The notes under the pieces were generated by a model, which ran no database searches, had not been told where the DNA came from, and saw only the letters and a list, made by a program, of their open reading frames with translations. Position numbers and translations under genes: made by a program. From the NCBI GenBank assembly GCA_028819195.1, contig JAPPMF010000012.1:1-64000 (forward strand): DNA of 64,000 bases, in the 5' to 3' direction. Every line of letters starts with the position of its first letter. Within the stretch, counting starts at the first letter, position 1. This stretch comes from Bin55 sp028819195 (lineage in GTDB: Bacteria > Pseudomonadota > Gammaproteobacteria > Pseudomonadales > Azotimanducaceae). Shown in pieces: positions 46,334-56,600 of the stretch.

Positions 46334-47248
46334 ATGCATTGGAAATTACCTGAGCCACACGCAGTTCTCGAAATTGATCTTGATGCCAACAATCAGGTCA
46401 TTATCCGACAACACGGTAATCGCGAAGGGACACGACTTCTACTGAGTCATGGAAACGGCTTGGCCATTGATCTCTATTATCCATTTTGGTCTAAACTAGA
46501 AGAAGAGTTTGAATTGCTTGTATACGATTTGCGGAATCATGGGTGGAACAACGTGGGTAAATTGGAAAACCATACTGTCTTCTCTATGGTCACCGATCTA
46601 GATCGCATACTCCATGCAACCAACCACCACTTCGGAACAAAATTTACAGTTGGAGTCTACCATTCGTTTTCAGCTATGATTTCATTACTCTTGTCATCCG
46701 AGGTAGTGACCTCGGGATTCTCACCGATGAGTAATGGATTTGATGGGTTGGTACTGTTTGACCCCCCGCTTCACATACCTGGTTCAGATCATTCAGAATT
46801 TGATGAATTTGTTCAGCGGCGTGCTAGATCGATTCGTAAACGTCAAATATATTTTGAATCTTACGAACAATTCGAAGAACTACTTGACTTTCAACCCTTA
46901 TATTCGCGAGTGGTTCCGGGTGTGAAGGCACTCATCGCTCGATCACTACTACGCCAGATTGATGAAGTATCTGGATTAGAACTTCGTTGTCCTCGACAAT
47001 ATGAAGCGCACTTTGTTGAATACGTAACCGCATATACCGAACAAGCAGACTTTGACAATTTACCATGCCCGACAAAAATAATCGGCTCAGATCCACTTCT
47101 ACCATTCACGTATCTCCCGACAGTGGATCTGTCAGACGTCCTCACAATCGACTTTGATTTTATTCCCGATGCATCACACTATTTGCAAATCGAGAAACCT
47201 GACAAATGTGCCGAATATGTACGTGAATTTGTTGCACAAATAACATAG
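46334..47248 (+). CDS. Alpha/beta-fold hydrolase
   Basis: 304 residues. Oxyanion motif LLLSHGNGLAID, strand-turn LVYDLRNHGWNN, nucleophile elbow VYHSFSAM (serine in HSFSA, altered from GxSxG) and the terminal histidine in PDASHYLQIEKP. Could be an esterase or a stand-alone thioesterase for the PKS; the latter is inference from position beside the PPTase only. Start ATG 46334. Confidence 0.85.
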   Translation: MHWKLPEPHAVLEIDLDANNQVIIRQHGNREGTRLLLSHGNGLAIDLYYPFWSKLEEEFELLVYDLRNHGWNNVGKLENHTVFSMVTDLDRILHATNHHFGTKFTVGVYHSFSAMISLLLSSEVVTSGFSPMSNGFDGLVLFDPPLHIPGSDHSEFDEFVQRRARSIRKRQIYFESYEQFEELLDFQPLYSRVVPGVKALIARSLLRQIDEVSGLELRCPRQYEAHFVEYVTAYTEQADFDNLPCPTKIIGSDPLLPFTYLPTVDLSDVLTIDFDFIPDASHYLQIEKPDKCAEYVREFVAQIT

Positions 47249-47351
47249 CTTAGGGTGAAACTTGCACTCCGCTTTGAAAATCGCCTAAGTCCGTATCATC
47301 TACAAGTAGCGTAGAATTCTAGGTTTCAATCATTGAACCAACTTTGTCTTG

Positions 47352-48035
47352 GTAGCGTACGAACGACGGAACGTTAAGTCGGTTTGACTCGAATATTGAC
47401 TGTACAGTACTGTTCCAAAATTTTCATGCGACACAGTATTCAAACGGATATGTGAGTTTGTGGGACTTGCAAAGTTTCTACGACCAGTTGCAAAAGATTG
47501 ATGATTCGAATAAATTGCGATACGACGATTTCAACATAACCTAAAAAAGCCGATCGCCAAGAAACCGCAAACGACAATACCACAGGGCGAACGCAACAAT
47601 GAGCTAGTCGACGAGTTTAGTAAAGTGTTGCGAGAACACAACGGACTAAATACTAGACGAGCTCGAAACGAGATATGTTAGAAATTCAGGGCTACCGATA
47701 GCGGAGTTTGACGATGTTATAAAACGACTCTCGGCGGGTGTGATTCAGATAAACATTCAAACAAAAAGTCAAGCCCATAACTTATCATTGCCAAAAACAA
47801 AATTGAACATGGCGCGGCGATTTATTCCACATTTGATTTATGCCGTGCAAAAAGGGACGGGTCGGGTATTAAATTCGATACTCACAAACATTTACTTGGA
47901 ATCTCTGAGCGCGTTATCGATCTGCGTACCAGTGAACTCAGACCAGCTAATAAAAACGAGTACGTACGGAAAGCATTGGATTACAGTCCTAGTTCAATCG
48001 ACATTCTCATACCATATACGGCATATCTGCAATAA
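47352..48035 (+). pseudogene. Decayed D5-type primase-helicase remnant
   Basis: Coding-like sequence broken by frameshifts. The clearest piece is the frame open at 47781-48035, reading FDTHKHLLGISERVIDLRT followed by SELRPANKNEYVRKALDYSP. This matches the start of the D5 (phage/plasmid P4-alpha-like) primase-helicase, whose members have LL...V-D-L-R-T-G-E-L-R-P...Y-x-x-K. Upstream frames (LDELETRYVRNSGLPIAEF; WDLQSFYDQLQKIDDSNK at 47460 onward) look coding but are interrupted. The helicase Walker motifs are missing, so it is non-functional. An ORF starting at GTG 47740 is part of this mosaic and not a separate gene. Confidence 0.55.
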
Positions 48036-48155
48036 ACATGGAAAATCAGAAGCTAACCAGTCATTATTGCACATTTAAGTTAGTAATTCCCAAAAATTAA
48101 TGGAGAATATATACTTTACTTGACACTTGAAACTGACATCCCGGAGGGAGACGAA

Positions 48156-48314
48156 GTGACACCGTTAGGAAATGAAAAACCTAGAACCTTTTCAATCGCA
48201 TTAACAACAAATCAAATTTATGTAGTCGCCGACCAAATATTCCAACCTAATTCAACCAGTCCGTTTTACACCTTAAAAAAAGATGGTGAGGTTATTGCCA
48301 GATTCAAAAAGTAA
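48156..48314 (+). CDS. Small protein inside the inverted-repeat segment
   Basis: 52 residues from GTG 48156, chosen because GGAGGG ends seven bases upstream; the frame is open back to TTG 48120 within the left repeat arm. Sequence MTPLGNEKPRTFSIALTTNQ... ends in lysines. No membrane segment and no family recognised. Confidence 0.5.
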   Translation: MTPLGNEKPRTFSIALTTNQIYVVADQIFQPNSTSPFYTLKKDGEVIARFKK

Positions 48315-48392
48315 AATGTAATCGGTTTCTGGTTAAAATCAGAACCAACAATTACCGCACATTCACTACAATTAGAAAGAGACCAGTAAATA

Positions 48393-48608
48393 ATGGATAA
48401 AGAAGACACGGACAAATTAATAATCTTAAGTGCCACTTTGAAACACAACATTGAATTGACATTAGGATTCAACCGTGATGACAATCCACCGTTTTCGGAC
48501 CGTCAAGTTTTACTAGGTTTGTATGTCGCAAAAAATCAAGCCAAAGAGTTGCATCAACATTTGAAAATGTTGTGTAAAAAACATTCTTCAACCGAAATGA
48601 AACTGTAA
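48393..48608 (+). CDS. Small helical protein inside the inverted-repeat segment
   Basis: 71 residues from ATG 48393, mostly helical and charged (MDKEDTDKLIILSATLKHN...). The stop TAA (48606-48608) touches the first base of the right repeat arm. Not recognised. Confidence 0.5.
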   Translation: MDKEDTDKLIILSATLKHNIELTLGFNRDDNPPFSDRQVLLGLYVAKNQAKELHQHLKMLCKKHSSTEMKL

Positions 48609-48659
48609 GTGTCAAGTAAAGTATATATTCTCCTTTTAAAAGATCACTACATTAAATGC

Positions 48660-48839
48660 ATGGAAGCTGCTATGACGGCAGCTAATTTTTCAAATGTGGG
48701 TTGGCTGGTTGGAATTCCTGTAATAGGTCCAATTTTGGGGATTGCAGGATTAATCTCAGCCGCGACTTCTTTGGGTATCGGACTTCATTGCAACGCGACA
48801 AAACCTTCTAAAGAAAAATGTGGAGAATTGGAAGATTGA
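48660..48839 (+). CDS. Small membrane protein next to the right repeat arm
   Basis: 59 residues from ATG 48660 (frame open to GTG 48609 at the first base of the repeat arm). One long glycine-rich hydrophobic span (VGWLVGIPVIGPILGIAGLI) and a charged C-terminal tail with two cysteines. It resembles small phage or plasmid membrane proteins in size; no family recognised. Confidence 0.5.
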   Translation: MEAAMTAANFSNVGWLVGIPVIGPILGIAGLISAATSLGIGLHCNATKPSKEKCGELED

Positions 48840-48842
48840 TAG

Positions 48843-49037
48843 ATGTTACAAACATATCATAAAATTAGTCAAAATAAAACTTACCAAAAATTTCATTTTG
48901 CCGTTGCGATAGCTGTTGTCGTGATGTTGATACTTATGTTGCCCTAGACAATGTACATTAAATCAGAAATTGAGAAATACAAAGCAAAACAAGAACAATC
49001 GGTCGAACAATATGAAGAAGTTTCAACCAGCACCTAA
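48843..49037 (+). pseudogene. Small membrane-protein gene with in-frame TAG, copy 1
   Basis: ATG 48843 opens 34 codons ending in a membrane helix (FHFAVAIAVVVMLILMLP) and TAG at 48945-48947. The same frame continues past it for 29 codons (TMYIKSEIEKYKAKQEQSVE...) to TAA 49037. Both halves align with the next gene, and the TAG sits where copy 2 reads Leu (TTG), so a single base change probably truncated it. Read-through cannot be excluded. Confidence 0.5.
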
Positions 49038-49151
49038 ACGATTTTATATCGCTGTTAGCATTACGATGCTATTTTTTTGCCGTTGACATTTCACCTGACA
49101 ACAGAAATCTCAAAATACTACGAAGCGAAACAATCAGTTATAGAAAAGTGA
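49012..49151 (+). pseudogene. Small membrane-protein gene with frameshift, copy 2
   Basis: ATG 49012 (MKKFQPAPKRFYIAVSITM) stops at 49086. A shift of -1 in the run of seven T (49072-49078) joins it to LPLTFHLTTEISKYYEAKQS, ending at 49151. The joined 46-residue product aligns with copy 1 (RFYIAV/KFHFAV; TEISKYYEAKQ/SEIEKYKAKQ). It is either a lost T, or frameshifting at the homopolymer. Confidence 0.5.
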
Positions 49152-49152
49152 T

Positions 49153-49533
49153 TTGAAAACTTTCGGTCGCGTGGTAATAATCACGTTTTCCTTCTGTTGT
49201 TTTGTCGTATCGTTATTCACCTATTTACTAGGTAGCGTAGGCACCTTTGCAAAAACAAATGAAGATTTTTTAACAAAAGAATCTTGGAACGAAGCAATAG
49301 AATCGAATCCTGATCTATACCAGCATAGTGGGGTGCCCAGTTTCGAAGAGGCACAAGAATTTTTAGATAGGTTTGATTATGTTCCAATGAAACGACACGG
49401 GGTTATCGGTATGATTTTGTCTCCATGTGTTTTGTTGTTGGCGATACTTTCTATTTTCTTTTCAAAAGTGAATTACTTAGCGGTGGGTAGTGCAACTATC
49501 GCTTCAGTTGTGTGTATGTTTGCGGTTGGCTAA
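49153..49533 (+). CDS. Three-helix membrane protein of unknown function
   Basis: 126 residues from TTG 49153 (in-frame stop TAG at 49141-49143, no better start). One hydrophobic helix at the N terminus (about 5-28), a polar middle (about 33-82), and two helices at the C terminus (about 83-100, 105-125). It directly follows the broken pair, in the same orientation. Not recognised. Confidence 0.5.
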   Translation: MKTFGRVVIITFSFCCFVVSLFTYLLGSVGTFAKTNEDFLTKESWNEAIESNPDLYQHSGVPSFEEAQEFLDRFDYVPMKRHGVIGMILSPCVLLLAILSIFFSKVNYLAVGSATIASVVCMFAVG

Positions 49534-49535
49534 TA

Positions 49536-49613
49536 ATGTCGTTAATGATGTTCTGTTTACTAGGTGCGGTGCTTTTAATACTTGGAATTTATCGAGATCA
49601 CCCCAAAAATTAA
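49536..49613 (+). CDS. 25-residue membrane peptide
   Basis: ATG 49536 follows the previous stop by two bases. One hydrophobic helix (LMMFCLLGAVLLILGIY) then a short charged tail. The tight spacing suggests it belongs to the same operon; too short for a firm call. Confidence 0.35.
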   Translation: MSLMMFCLLGAVLLILGIYRDHPKN

Positions 49614-50212
49614 ATTTTTGCGAGGTAATTTAGAGTTCGATCTACTCGCAAAGCTACGAAATCGACCAAGTTGCAATAGTTAGGGGCGTCGCAATGTTCG
49701 ATGTGGTTGAAGGTTTCGGGTAATTTACTCCGATAAAATAATTGGGTATTCAAACAACAAAATCTGTGTCAATCTTTCTTTATACACAGGCGAATCCGTT
49801 CTATGACGAAATCGTCATTAAATTTCGGTAGAAACGAGAGTTCCGTGCGTTTATTTTTTGCAAATACGGGATTAGGATGGACTGCAAAGCGGATTCCAAC
49901 GATCGTATCGAACACTATCTTTTCGTACGAATATGAGCAAGTATCGAGCTCGGATTTTTGCTAATCAGTCAATTTTTGCTCATTCGCACGATCGTGTATT
50001 CAATTGACGGTTTTTTGCGGAAGGGGTATATGTACTAAAATAGCCCCACGTATGCGCAATAACAAAAAGTTAGTGAATAAAAAACCTGCGAAGATTAACT
50101 GTGAGAGCAGAGAGGTATTCGCAGGTGGAATAATGACGCAAAGCTAAAAGCTTTAATGAAATTTAACCTAACCAATAGAAGGCTAAATTCCTATGTAGAA
50201 GGAAACCTTTTA
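49614..50212. other. Non-coding or decayed stretch of the mobile remnant
   Basis: Broken coding-like fragments, none recognisable. Structures: an A/T palindrome just after the last peptide gene (around 49603-49619), ATGAGCAA...TTGCTCAT inverted repeat around 49932-49982, and a 9-base inverted repeat ACCTGCGAA (50084-50092) / TTCGCAGGT (50118-50126) upstream of the Prim-Pol remnant. Confidence 0.4.
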
Positions 50213-50692
50213 ATGAATAATTTAAAAGGAACTACTCAAAAGAAAATTTTAACCAAAATTCACAAAACCACAACACCACACAATCCGAGCGCCCAGCTCG
50301 AATTGAATCCCTCGACCAGTTTAAGACCATTATCGATTTTCTACTTGATCGTGGCACATTTCTATACCCGTGCAACACAGAAACAAAAGTACGGATATGC
50401 AAAAAAGGAGCGACTTGGAAACAAGGACGAATCCTAAATTCAAAAGACGCGCATAGGTATCACTACGATCTTGGTAACGGAATCGGCTTATTACCTAAAT
50501 CGCTAGGGCTGATTGCATTCGATATTGACCAAGTTTGGTAGTTCCGCACCGATTCAATACGACACTCGGCTAGACGAAAGCGGACGGCATATCTTCTACC
50601 CCTACGACAAACAAGATATACCTAATGCAAGATTCTGGAATGAAAAGCCTGAGAAAATTGGCGAGATACGGCATTCAAGTCTTTACGACTAG
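50213..50692 (+). pseudogene. Prim-Pol (bifunctional primase/polymerase) remnant
   Basis: Starting at ATG 50213 (MNNLKGTTQKK) the coding frame shifts twice. The middle frame reads SLDQFKTIIDFLLDRGTFLY ... DLGNGIGLLPKSLGLIAFDID, matching the Prim-Pol pattern G-x-N-x-G-...-L-x-V-x-D-x-D. After a frameshift near 50537, the third frame reads TRLDESGRHIFYPYDKQ and KIGEIRHSSLYD, matching the T-x-S-G-G-x-H and G-x-D-I-R motifs. It ends at TAG 50690-50692, overlapping the PKS stop on the other strand. Only the first part of the domain survives. Confidence 0.6.
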
Positions 50693-53600
50693 TTAAACCA
50701 GTAGGACTGACGTTGGAACGGGTAGTTTGGTATCGATATGCGTCGGCGCATCTCTCCCGCGAAGAGCCCTGTGAAATCTAGCTTATACCCTGACTTGTAA
50801 ATTCGAGCGACCACTTCTATGATCTCTGTAGCTGGACTGATTACGATCTCGGTGTCGATATTTTCGTGAGCGAGTGTCGCCTTGGAACCTGTAATCTCAC
50901 CGGTTGAAAGTTCCAGACCAAACCATGAGACTAAGTCCGGAACCTCTCCACTATCCATTGTCCGAGTCGTCGAACCTCCCACCATGGGTATACGAAGGGG
51001 TGTTAAAGTAGCTTCTACCAAACGTGCTTCCAAATCCTTAATTAAATCACTATTATCGTTTTCATCCAAGTGTTCTCCACACCACATAGCAAGCCGTAGT
51101 CCCTCTTCAAGACTCAATGCACCTGCAGCCTGAGCCGCCGAAAGTGTGCCCACACCTCGTCCAACCACTATATCAGGGCTAATATTAATGCTTGACCAAA
51201 ATGCGGTGAATGCACATTCCATGGAATAAACAACTGGTAATTTCCAGATCGATTTATCGCAGTTTTTGGGTTCTTTTTGAACTATTTCGAGTAACGAGCC
51301 GTCGTACTCTTCCCGAAGAACGCGGTCGCAATGATTTAGCACGACTTGCATCACCGGTTCGTTCTTGTATAGTTCGTCAATCACGTTTAGCCATTGGTCG
51401 CAATCCCCTGTATATAGGAAAGCTATCTTCTTAAGCGTAAGCGGCTTACCTTTAGGCTTGCTTTCTTTTTCTTCCTTAAAGAGATTCAACAATCCCTCTC
51501 TTAGTGAAGGAAAATCATTGAATATAACACCAGAACGATGTTCATCAAAGTGACTCCGTCCAACACTGGCTGTCCACACCATATCTGCGAGCAAGTCCGA
51601 ATCTGTATTGTCCGTGGATGAAAGCTCTTTTTGTTGCTCGTCGAGCCAATCAAGATACCGACCCGCTAAATCTCTGAGTGCTTTAAATGACTTGCCTGAC
51701 AGCGGTAAAACTCTCTTTTTATCACTCGTTGGAAAAACTAACAATGGATCATCTTCCTGTAAACTCTCCATCGCAATTGGTACGCGCTGCAAAGATCCGG
51801 AAACTGAACCACCTTCACGGTTTTCAATATTTTTAATTTCTCCTGCAGGATTACACTCCACCAGAATGTGCGCATTCGTACCAGAGATTCCGAAAGCACT
51901 AACCCCAGCAATTCGGGACTGATTCGAAGTACTTGGCCAAACCGTTGGTTCCGTCGTAACCTTTACTGGAAGTTTGTCCCATTCCACATGCGGGCTTGGA
52001 TTTTTGAAATGTAACTGTTTTGGAATGATTCCATGATGCATTGACAACAGGACTTTGATCAGACCCGCAATACCCGCTGCTGCCTCCAGGTGACCAATGT
52101 TGGTCTTTACGGTTCCAAGTAATAGTGGCTTTTCAAAATCTCGGTCCTGACCGTAGACCGCAGCGGCGGCACGTACTTCAATCGGGTCACCCAATTCTGA
52201 TCCCGTTCCATGAACTTCAATATAGTCCACGTCAGAAGGCGCGATACCGGTTTGAGACAATGTCTCTGCAAATAATTGTTCTTGGGCTGTTCCATTAGGC
52301 ACTGTGAGTGCCGCGGCTGCACCATTCTGATTAATTGCCGTTCCCTTGACGATACCCCAAATGCGGTCGCCTTGAGTTTGGGCATCGCTCAGTCGCTTAA
52401 GGACGACTATGCCACACCCCTCGCCACGTACGAAACCATCAGCTGCTGCATCAAAAGTTTTACACTTTCCTGACCGCGACAGCATGCCATATTCTCGCAT
52501 AAACCGCATCACTGGACGAGAAAGAATGACATGTACACCACCGGCTAAAGCTAGGTCAACTTCGCCGAGTCGAAGGCTTGCTGATGCTTGATGCACCGCT
52601 ACCAAAGATGACGCACAGGTCATGTCAAGAGGTATCGCTGGACCCATCAGACCCAATGCAAAAGCAATTCTCCCAATAGCGACACTCGGTGCAGTACCTA
52701 GATAACTATCGTCTCGGCCTGCTGCGGTAATTAAGTCACGATACTCGCTGCTACCTATTCCTGCGAACACTCCCGCACGCTCTCCCTTTAGAGTCTTCGG
52801 ATCAATACCGGAGTCCTCTAACGCGTGCCAACTTGTCTCCAGCAACATTCGTTGCCGCGGATCCATCATGTGTGCTTCTATGGGTCGAATACCGAAAAAA
52901 CTAGCGTCAAACTGGTCGAGTCCATCCACAAATCCACCCCGCCTGTATGCGGGATCTTCCGCTGATGGATCGCCAATCACTCCGTCCCAGGGACCAGAAT
53001 CACTGCGTCCGTCTGTCACTAAGTCAGTACCTGCGTCAAGCTGTCGCCAATAGCTCGACAAATCAGGTGCACCTGGAAACCGACAAGCCATACCGACGAT
53101 TGCTATTTGATCCTCGTCGCTCTGCTGTTCCGAACGTGATTCGCGTATCACCTGAGCTTGCCGTATCGGTTGTTCCATAACCGCTGGCGTCTCTCGTTGC
53201 GTCGATTGTTCTGGTAGTTCCGCTTGCATCCTTGATGCTGGTTCCTGGCTGGACGACGACTGACCCGCTGACAAAGGTTCGATCTCACCTAGTTCACCAA
53301 TTAAATGACCGGCTAGATCTTCAATATTCGGATAGTCAAACACGACCGTATTTGAAACTGTACATGCATCAGATAACGCCCGGTTTAATCGATTGCGAAA
53401 TTCCACTGCCATTAACGAGTCCATACCCAAATCAAAGAATCCGACCGTCGGCGCAGGCTCTGAAGACATGCGTAATACAGCTTGTAGTTCTTGTTGCAAA
53501 AACGTTTTCAACAAATTTTCACGTTCTGTCGTGTTTGCAGCAGAGAGCATAGTCAACCAATCATCAGTCGAGGTCATGGTGTCCTCTGATTCATCAGATT

Positions 53601-56600
53601 CGGAAGATAGTAATTCATCTAGCAACGGTGGACGTTCCTCAACTGCTTCTTCAAAGACAGCCCAGTCCATGGCCATCACAACCGACGCGGTAACGTCCTG
53701 ACGGACGAGTCTATCCAGTGCTCGGATTCCCTGTTGGGGCGTAAACCAACGTCCGCCAAGAGCTGAGCGTTGTCGTTCAATTCGGTCTTTTTGCTCCGCA
53801 GCTTCTCCAATATCCGACCACGCCCCCCAGGCGATGGCTTGCCCCGGTAGTCCAAGTGCGCGACGGTGTCCTGCTAGTTGATCCAAGAATGCGTTTGCTG
53901 CAGCATGGTTTGACTGACCAGGGTTACCCATGACGCCAACACGGCTTGAAAACAAAATGAAAAAATCGAGATCGCGATCTTCTGTCGCTCGGTGTAGATG
54001 CCACGCTCCTAAAACTTTAGGAGCTAACACGGTTTCGAATCGCTCCCAACTCTGGTTAGTCAAAGCACCATCAGACAGAACACCAACACTGTGAATGACA
54101 CCTGCCAGAAGAGGTTGTTCGCTGTCAATTCGCGCAAGCATGCTATCAACCGCCTCAATATCGGATACGTCAGCTAGCTCAACTCGTATCGTAGCACCTT
54201 TTTGCTCCAATTCACGAATAATCTGCGTCGCATCGTCACTAGGTGGGCGTCGGCCATTCAATATTATCGTTCCAGCACCGTGTTCGGCCAACCATTCAGC
54301 TACGGCTAGACCAATCCCACCCAGTCCACCGGTCACAAGATAACTTCGGTCTTGCTTAAGTCGACCCGATACGAGTGGCTGCGTGGTAACGACAATTTTG
54401 CCGAGGTGCCGAGCCGAACGCATAAACATCAACGCGGCTCCAGCTTCGGCGAGAGGCCAGCGACTGTGAACAATCGGTGTAAGCGTACCAGTGGAAACTT
54501 GTTCAATCACATTACGTAAAACTCTTCCCACCCATTCTGGATCCGTTTTCTTCAGAACATCCAACTCTAGAATATCATAGGAAACATCTGGGCGGAGTTT
54601 AGCCATTTCCTCGGGACTCAAAATGTCTCGACGAGCCAACTCCACGAATCGGCCTCCCTTTGCCAAGCAGGACAGACTCGCGTCAATAAATCCTTCACTA
54701 GTGAGACTATTTAAGACCACCGTTACGCCTGCACCGTCAGTAGTTGCGAGAATCTGTTCACCAAACTCGGTTTGACGACTGTCGAACACATGTTTCACAC
54801 CCAATGATCGGAGATAACTCTGTTTGGGTACACTCGCAGTCGCAAAGACTTCTGCACCAGCGGCCTGTGCAAGTTGTATCGCTGCGAGACCTACACCTCC
54901 GGCACCTGCGTGAATTAGTACTCGGTCATTGGCTTCTAATCCAGATAATTCGTAGGAAAGAGCTGCGGATACAAACGCACTGGGTATAGTAGCCAATCCA
55001 GAAACTGGAATGTTTACGGGGGCGTGTGCCACTAGTTCTTCGTGTGTTACCATTTCGGCTGCAAAAGCTCCGAATCCCAGTCCAACTACATGGTTGCCCA
55101 CGGCCAACCTCGACACATCAGAACCTACACCCGTCACATACCCGCACATTTCTCTACCTAGGTTTCCTTCTTCGATAAAACCAAGCGAACGGAATACGTC
55201 CCAGAAATTCAGCCCAGCTGCTTCAACCGCGATCTTTACCTCTCGCGACTCAAGAGGTCTAGCTGAAAGTACCTTAGTACGTGGCGTTTCAAACACTCCA
55301 GCAGGATCTGGCGTCAACACCCAATTCGAATCTTCAGGTAAATCAAGTCGCTCCGGTCCATCCGTAGATCGAACAAGTCGCGCTACCATCCGGTTCTCGC
55401 CGCGCCAAGCGATGTGGTTCTCGAAGTCAGGATACATCAATTCTTCAATCAGGTCGAATTCCTGTTCTTCCACTGATGGATCAAGATCGATCATACGGGG
55501 ATTAAGATACTCTGCTTCTCGCGCGACCGCTTTACCGAATCCCCACAATGTTGCCCCTGATAACACTCCCTGAGTTTCTCTTTCAAGGACCTGTGAACCA
55601 CGCGTTATGAACCACAATCTGTTATTGGGATTCACATTGGCGTCGATCATACTTTGCACTAAAGCGAGCGCACTTCCAACCCCATGCTGCACGTCTTGCT
55701 CAACATCGCTCGTGGTTGCTGAAATATTCTGACCATCAAGTGCCGCAAAATGTACAACTCCGCTAAGTTCCGCGGAGTCCGGTATATTCTTAAAAACTGT
55801 TTGCCACGACTTACGACACTGTACGTTCACCTTTGTGTTTAATATTCTGGTATCGGATGTTTCGACCCGAGTTGAGTCCTGAGAGTCGTCGGTAACAAGC
55901 ATGACAGTTTGATTTCGATTGATGAGCCCCTCGGCGATATTTTCCGCGACTCCCTGGTAGTCCGCTAGAAGTACCCAAAACCCAGAGGGTTCTAGGATCT
56001 CGTCAGGACCTTTTGCAACAATAACACCACGATCCGGTTTTTCCTTGGGTGTGGATGAATCTAAGCCCAAGATTTCGACAGCTTCAAATCCTGCGTCGTG
56101 GAGTGCGCGCTGCCATACGTCAGGACCAGCTAAAGCATGATGCGGCCGGTAGTCATCGGCAAATCGCCACCAACCATCGAGCTGTCCGAAAGTTAAATCC
56201 ATCCAACCCTGTCCACGTAAGTTTTCGAGTGCTACCATCTGCCCAGATGGTGCAAGCAGAGATAGACAATGGCCCAACGTCTCATTGAGATAGCGAGTAG
56301 CGTGGAGCACGTTTGAGGCTACGATGAGGTCATAAGCATGAGATTCAAAACCTTGTGAGACCGGATCTTTTTCAATGTCTAGAGGACGATATTCGATGCA
56401 TCCTCCGCCGTCACCAAAACGAGACTCCGCTTCTGCGAAGAATCCTGCAGAAATGTCGGTGTACATATACTCAAATTGTCCTTCTGGAAGCTCTGGCAAT
56501 ACCGACGCGGTTGCGGAGCCAGTACCTGCACCAATTTCAATAATCCGTAGATGCCGCCCACTTGGCAAATTAGCTAAAAGTGCGCGTACGGCGTCTCGCA

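Larger units (their letters stand above)
48102..48633. repeat. Perfect 25-bp inverted repeat around a 482-bp segment
   Basis: 48102-48126 (GGAGAATATATACTTTACTT followed by GACAC) is the exact reverse complement of 48609-48633. The 482 bases between hold two small ORFs. Each arm contains TTGACA pointing inward. No target-site duplication is visible outside the arms and no recombinase gene lies nearby. It could be an invertible cassette, a MITE-like element moved in trans, or a replication structure of the decayed replicon. Confidence 0.9.

Noticed and set aside
47740..48078. A 112-codon ORF before the inverted repeat
   Set aside because: It mixes coding-like sequence with an out-of-frame reading of the D5-like fragment (47781-48035), so it is part of the pseudogene.
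50156..50437. A 93-codon ORF upstream of the PKS end
   Set aside because: Its second half is the wrong frame of sequence that reads as Prim-Pol; only its first part (from ATG 50213) belongs to that remnant.
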